From positions 1 through 10,039 of the forward strand of contig JAGGYO010000073.1 of the NCBI GenBank assembly GCA_021162505.1: a stretch of DNA of 10,039 bases. Direction: 5' to 3'. Shown one piece after another: positions 8,038-10,039 of the stretch. The notes beneath the pieces were generated by a model, which was given only the letters and a program-made list of their open reading frames with translations, made no database searches and was not told the origin of the DNA. Positions within the stretch are counted from its first letter, which is position 1; each line of letters starts with the position of its first letter. The stretch comes from a bacterium (lineage in GTDB: Bacteria; AUK180). A program made the translations under genes and the position numbers.

Positions 8038-8070
8038 TTTTGGGGACGTTGCAATTTAAAGTTGCAAAAT
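8038..8070 (+). repeat. left inverted repeat of the Y1-like element
   Basis: This end pairs with 8937-8970 on the other strand. Moving inward, the shared parts are TTTT, GGGACG, TGCA and a perfect 16-bp inner block TTTAAAGTTGCAAAAT; only four positions differ. Positions 8049-8067 can also fold on themselves as an 8-bp stem (one G:T pair) with a 3-base loop, the type of subterminal hairpin that Y1 enzymes recognise. The repeat ends 12 bases before the preferred start codon of the transposase-like gene. Confidence 0.85.
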
Positions 8071-8082
8071 ATTAGGATTGAT

Positions 8083-8925
8083 ATGTCAAAGAGAGTAAGG
8101 ATATTATTAAATGGGTATTACTATTATGTAAAATGTAAGGGGCAAAGAAATAATCCATTGTTTTTCTCTAAATGGGACAGAGAAAAATTCTGTTCAATTT
8201 TGGATAAATTGATTGAGGAAACAGATATGGAATTATATGCTTATTGCTTATTAGTAAAGGAAAATCATTTTATCTTTAAGATAAATAAATATCCTTTATA
8301 TAAATTTTTACATCGATTAAACACAAGTTTTGCACTTTATTTTAATAAAAAATATGGTACCGTAGGACATGTTTTTAATGGAAGATGCGAACTATATATT
8401 GTTCTAAAAGAAAGTTACCTTGCCAACCTAATAAAGCATATCCATGTATTGCCCCAAAAAGAAGGGATCGTTAAAAATTATGCTCATTATGAATATTCAA
8501 GTGCAATTTTCTATGGGAAAAATGAAACGAAACATATATCTAACCTAAAATCTATTTTAGAATTTCAGAAAAAAGATGCCTATAAAAAATTTATGGGAAC
8601 TAAAGATATTATATTCATACCAAAGTATAAAGATGCCATAGGTTATAGAGAAAGCTATATAAAAATAGAAAAGAGAAATGAACGAAGAAAAGCAGCTTAC
8701 CATGAGAAAAGAGAACAAGAAAAGCATGTGAAAACTGCCTTATTGAAAATTTTAAAGGAAAAGAAAATTAACTTCGATGAATTTATAAAATCAAAATATA
8801 GTAAAAAGTATAAAATAATAAAAAGAGAAATTTTTAGAAAGTTAATCGAAATGGGATTTAAGAATTCACAAATTGCTAAAATAATGGGTTATAATAAATC
8901 CACTGTTGGCAGGATAATAAAATAA
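8083..8925 (+). CDS. Y1/REP-associated tyrosine transposase-like protein with substituted catalytic residues
   Basis: The protein has the Y1_Tnp scaffold of RAYT and IS200-type DNA transposases, which nick single-stranded DNA through a His-hydrophobic-His (HUH) metal site and one Tyr. Recognisable family landmarks are GYYYYVKCKGQRNNPLFF (11-28), DREKF (32-36), YAYCLL (52-57), YFNKKYGTVGHVFNGR (86-101), IKHIHVLPQKEGIV (117-130) and HYEYSS (135-140). The HUH position reads H62-F63-I64 instead of His-x-His. The position of the catalytic Tyr (Y115 in the E. coli RAYT) is His119. A basic, Lys-rich linker leads to a C-terminal helix-turn-helix-like segment (about 257-280). ATG 8083 (280 residues) is preferred over the in-frame TTG at 8062, because AGGA stands five bases upstream and TTG lies within the inverted repeat. 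The frame has no stop or shift. It may be inactive, domesticated or chemically altered. Confidence 0.85.
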   Translation: MSKRVRILLNGYYYYVKCKGQRNNPLFFSKWDREKFCSILDKLIEETDMELYAYCLLVKENHFIFKINKYPLYKFLHRLNTSFALYFNKKYGTVGHVFNGRCELYIVLKESYLANLIKHIHVLPQKEGIVKNYAHYEYSSAIFYGKNETKHISNLKSILEFQKKDAYKKFMGTKDIIFIPKYKDAIGYRESYIKIEKRNERRKAAYHEKREQEKHVKTALLKILKEKKINFDEFIKSKYSKKYKIIKREIFRKLIEMGFKNSQIAKIMGYNKSTVGRIIK

Positions 8926-8936
8926 TTTAATAATAG

Positions 8937-8970
8937 ATTTTGCAACTTTAAACTGCACCGTCCCTGAAAA
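8937..8970 (-). repeat. right inverted repeat of the Y1-like element
   Basis: The reverse complement of the left end, 34 bp, with the inner 16 bp perfect. It begins 11 bases after the transposase-like stop codon and finishes one base before the tRNA-Leu 3' end. Transcripts of the tRNA cluster would run into it, so it may also act in 3' end formation, though no standard terminator (GC stem with a U run) is present. Confidence 0.85.
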
Positions 8971-8971
8971 G

Positions 8972-9057
8972 TGCCGGGAGTCGGACTTGAACCGACACGG
9001 AGCATAAGCCCCGAGGGATTTTAAGTCCCTTGCGTCTGCCAATTTCGCCATCCCGGC
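8972..9057 (-). tRNA. tRNA-Leu(TAA)
   Basis: On the minus strand an 86-nt class II tRNA folds with acceptor GCCGGGA/TCCCGGC and discriminator A. The anticodon loop is CTTAAAA (anticodon TAA), there is a long variable arm GGGGCTTATGCTCC, and the T arm carries GGTTCAAGTCC. The 3' CCA is not encoded (the next bases are C then TTTTC). It is the last gene of the cluster and abuts the mobile element. Confidence 0.96.
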
Positions 9058-9068
9058 TTAACAAAAAA

Positions 9069-9140
9069 AGGCGGCAACCCGATTCGAACGGGTGAATAGC
9101 GGTTTTGCAGACCGCCGCCTTACCACTTGGCTATGCCGCC
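9069..9140 (-). tRNA. tRNA-Cys(GCA)
   Basis: This 72-nt minus-strand tRNA has acceptor GGCGGCA/TGCCGCC and anticodon loop CTGCAAA (anticodon GCA). It carries the U73 discriminator typical of cysteine tRNA. CCA is not encoded. It lies 11 bases from tRNA-Leu and 4 from the tRNA-Val 3' end. Confidence 0.96.
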
Positions 9141-9144
9141 AAAA

Positions 9145-9221
9145 TGGTGGGCGATACTGGACTCGAACCAGTGACCCCTACGATGTCAACGTAGTACTCT
9201 AACCAACTGAGCTAATCGCCC
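9145..9221 (-). tRNA. tRNA-Val(GAC), CCA encoded
   Basis: The minus strand folds with acceptor GGGCGAT/ATCGCCC, anticodon stem-loop CTACG-TTGACAT-CGTAG (anticodon GAC) and discriminator A. It is followed directly by encoded CCA (9145-9147), giving 77 nt in total. It is the only member of the cluster with an encoded CCA. Confidence 0.95.
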
Positions 9222-9237
9222 GGTGGGAAAAAAGAAG

Positions 9238-9310
<73 letters not shown>

Positions 9311-9341
9311 ATAAATATTAATTAGAAAGAACAATCTTATA

Positions 9342-9413
9342 AGCGGGTGACCGGATTCGAACCGGCGACATCCTGCTTGGCAAGCAGACGCTCTACCGCT
9401 GAGCCACACCCGC
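9342..9413 (-). tRNA. tRNA-Gly(GCC)
   Basis: This 72-nt minus-strand tRNA has acceptor GCGGGTG/CACCCGC and anticodon loop TTGCCAA (anticodon GCC). The T arm carries GGTTCGAATCC and the discriminator is U, usual for bacterial glycine tRNA. CCA is not encoded. It is the first gene of the cluster, about 8 nt after the predicted transcription start. Confidence 0.96.
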
Positions 9414-9427
9414 AATGGAATAGATGA

Positions 9428-9456
9428 ATTATATCAAAATAAAGAATTTTTGTCAA
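9428..9456 (-). promoter_or_regulatory. consensus sigma70 promoter of the tRNA cluster
   Basis: Read on the minus strand, -35 TTGACA (9456-9451) and -10 TATAAT (9433-9428) are both perfect and separated by exactly 17 bp. Transcription would begin near 9421, a few bases before tRNA-Gly. Such a strong promoter fits a stable-RNA operon. It lies in the 49-bp gap downstream of the DUF502 stop codon. Confidence 0.92.
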
Positions 9457-9462
9457 GTAATA

Positions 9463-10039
9463 TTATTTTTTTTTCTTCGGTCTGTCAACGGCTCCTGCGG
9501 AGATGATATTTTTTAATGCTTCCTCTATTGACATATCTAAAATCTTGACTTCATCTTTTTTATAGATCAAGTAAAATCCCGATGTGGGGTTGGGAGTTGT
9601 TGGGATGAATACGGAGATGAAATCTTCTTTATCACTATCAAGAAAAGTATATTCATTTGTCATAAAACCGATCACTTTTGTACCTTCTTTTGGATAATCC
9701 ACCAGGACAACTTTTTTAAATATCTTGTTCTTGGCAGTGCCTAAAAAAGCATTAGAAATATCCTTGGTGGTGCCATATATATTTTTGATTATTGGCAAAG
9801 AATTAATGATCTTCTCTAAAAGATTAAGCAATGATTTTCCAAAAATGTTTTTCGTAAAAATACCGATAACGAAGATTATAATAATTAGAGCAATTATACC
9901 GAATCCCTTGAATACGGGAATATTATACTGTTGATTTAATAATTTAAGTAACGGAAGAAGAAGTTCATCCAACCAATTAAAAAGAATATATAAAATATAT
10001 ACGGTGAGAGAAAATGGTACGATCACCAATATTCCTGTA
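9463..10039 (-). CDS. DUF502 family membrane protein (5' end outside window)
   Basis: The visible 191 residues match the DUF502 family, integral membrane proteins of unclear role found in many Gram-negative bacteria and plant organelles. Two hydrophobic segments are seen: one at the very N-terminal end of the visible part (ILVIVPFSLTVYILYILF), the other around GFGIIALIIIIFVIGIF. They are followed by the family's LPIIKNIYGTTKDIS motif, VVLVDYPKEGTKVIGFMT, and the hallmark PTTPNPTSGF, then LDMSIEEALKNIISAGAV. The frame continues through the right edge without a stop. The TTG at 10029 is not the likely start, because upstream codons (T-G-I) continue the family's first membrane helix; about 10-15 residues are probably missing. 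A lysine-rich tail (PKKKK) ends the protein. No terminator separates it from the tRNA promoter. Confidence 0.9.
   Translation of the reverse strand, partial: TGILVIVPFSLTVYILYILFNWLDELLLPLLKLLNQQYNIPVFKGFGIIALIIIIFVIGIFTKNIFGKSLLNLLEKIINSLPIIKNIYGTTKDISNAFLGTAKNKIFKKVVLVDYPKEGTKVIGFMTNEYTFLDSDKEDFISVFIPTTPNPTSGFYLIYKKDEVKILDMSIEEALKNIISAGAVDRPKKKK

Larger units (their letters stand above)
8038..8970. mobile_element. Y1-transposase-like element bracketed by 33/34-bp inverted repeats
   Basis: A unit of about 933 bp contains one plus-strand gene for a Y1/RAYT-like protein and is bounded by near-identical inverted ends (8038-8070 and 8937-8970). It begins six bases after the FAH gene stop and ends one base from the 3' end of tRNA-Leu, so it fills exactly the space between two converging units. 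Apart from AAAAG at both borders (8031-8035 and 8967-8971), which could be chance in A-rich DNA, no target duplication is evident. Base composition matches the neighbours, suggesting long residence. It could be an old single-copy insertion sequence, a RAYT-type domesticated locus, or an element mobilised in trans. Confidence 0.7.

Noticed and set aside
8031..8067. Intrinsic terminator after the FAH gene.
   Set aside because: The hairpin is AT-rich and part of the inverted repeat, and it is followed by AAAAT rather than a U run; termination there is possible but not supported.
8062..8082. Upstream TTG start for the transposase-like gene, adding seven residues.
   Set aside because: TTG 8062 lies inside the inverted repeat and has no ribosome-binding site, while ATG 8083 has AGGA at the right distance and gives the usual short N-terminus of the family.
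8031..8971. AAAAG at both borders of the element as a 5-bp target-site duplication.
   Set aside because: The flanks are A-rich and the right copy overlaps the repeat end; Y1 enzymes do not make target duplications. It is kept only as a remark.
8866..9051. Minus-strand open frame of 61 codons across the element end and tRNA-Leu.
   Set aside because: It translates the tRNA-Leu gene and the end repeat; there is no family resemblance and no ribosome site.

Overview
The window is AT-rich, gene-dense bacterial chromosome. The likely host is a Gram-negative-type bacterium of a poorly cultured lineage. The clues are low GC with no sign of an alternative code, a DUF502 membrane protein, and a truncated gene at the left edge whose C-terminal tail resembles the Por/FlgD-like sorting tails common in the FCB group and related candidate phyla such as Cloacimonadota and Delongbacteria. 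The phylum is an inference and is not proven by anything here.

Layout: positions 1-128 are the 3' end of a secreted or surface-type protein gene. A 154-bp gap (129-282) holds a good sigma70-type promoter (TTGAAA, 17 bp, TAGAAT) with upstream repeats. From 283 to 8031 runs a tightly packed plus-strand operon of seven genes, with junctions from a 16-nt overlap to a 5-nt gap: lysS (lysyl-tRNA synthetase), a ten-repeat TPR protein, mrdA (PBP2), rodA (SEDS glycosyltransferase), a trmH-like tRNA 2'-O-methyltransferase, dapF (diaminopimelate epimerase) and an FAH-family hydrolase/decarboxylase. The operon joins lateral-wall synthesis (PBP2 with RodA), supply of the wall amino acid meso-DAP (and hence lysine) through DapF, and use of lysine and tRNA in translation (LysS, TrmH).

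Immediately after the operon lies a mobile-element-like unit (about 8038-8970). One gene for a Y1/REP-associated-tyrosine-transposase-like protein is bracketed by near-perfect 33/34-bp inverted repeats. The protein has the family scaffold, but the second His of the HUH motif and the family's catalytic Tyr are both replaced, while the reading frame and the ends are preserved. This is the most interesting object in the window.

The right side is on the minus strand: a five-tRNA cluster transcribed as Gly(GCC)-Phe(GAA)-Val(GAC)-Cys(GCA)-Leu(TAA), driven by a perfect consensus promoter (TTGACA, 17 bp, TATAAT), then the 3' part of a DUF502 gene that runs off the right edge. Only the Val tRNA encodes its 3' CCA. 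The inverted-repeat element ends 1 bp from the tRNA-Leu 3' end, so it sits exactly between the two converging transcription units.
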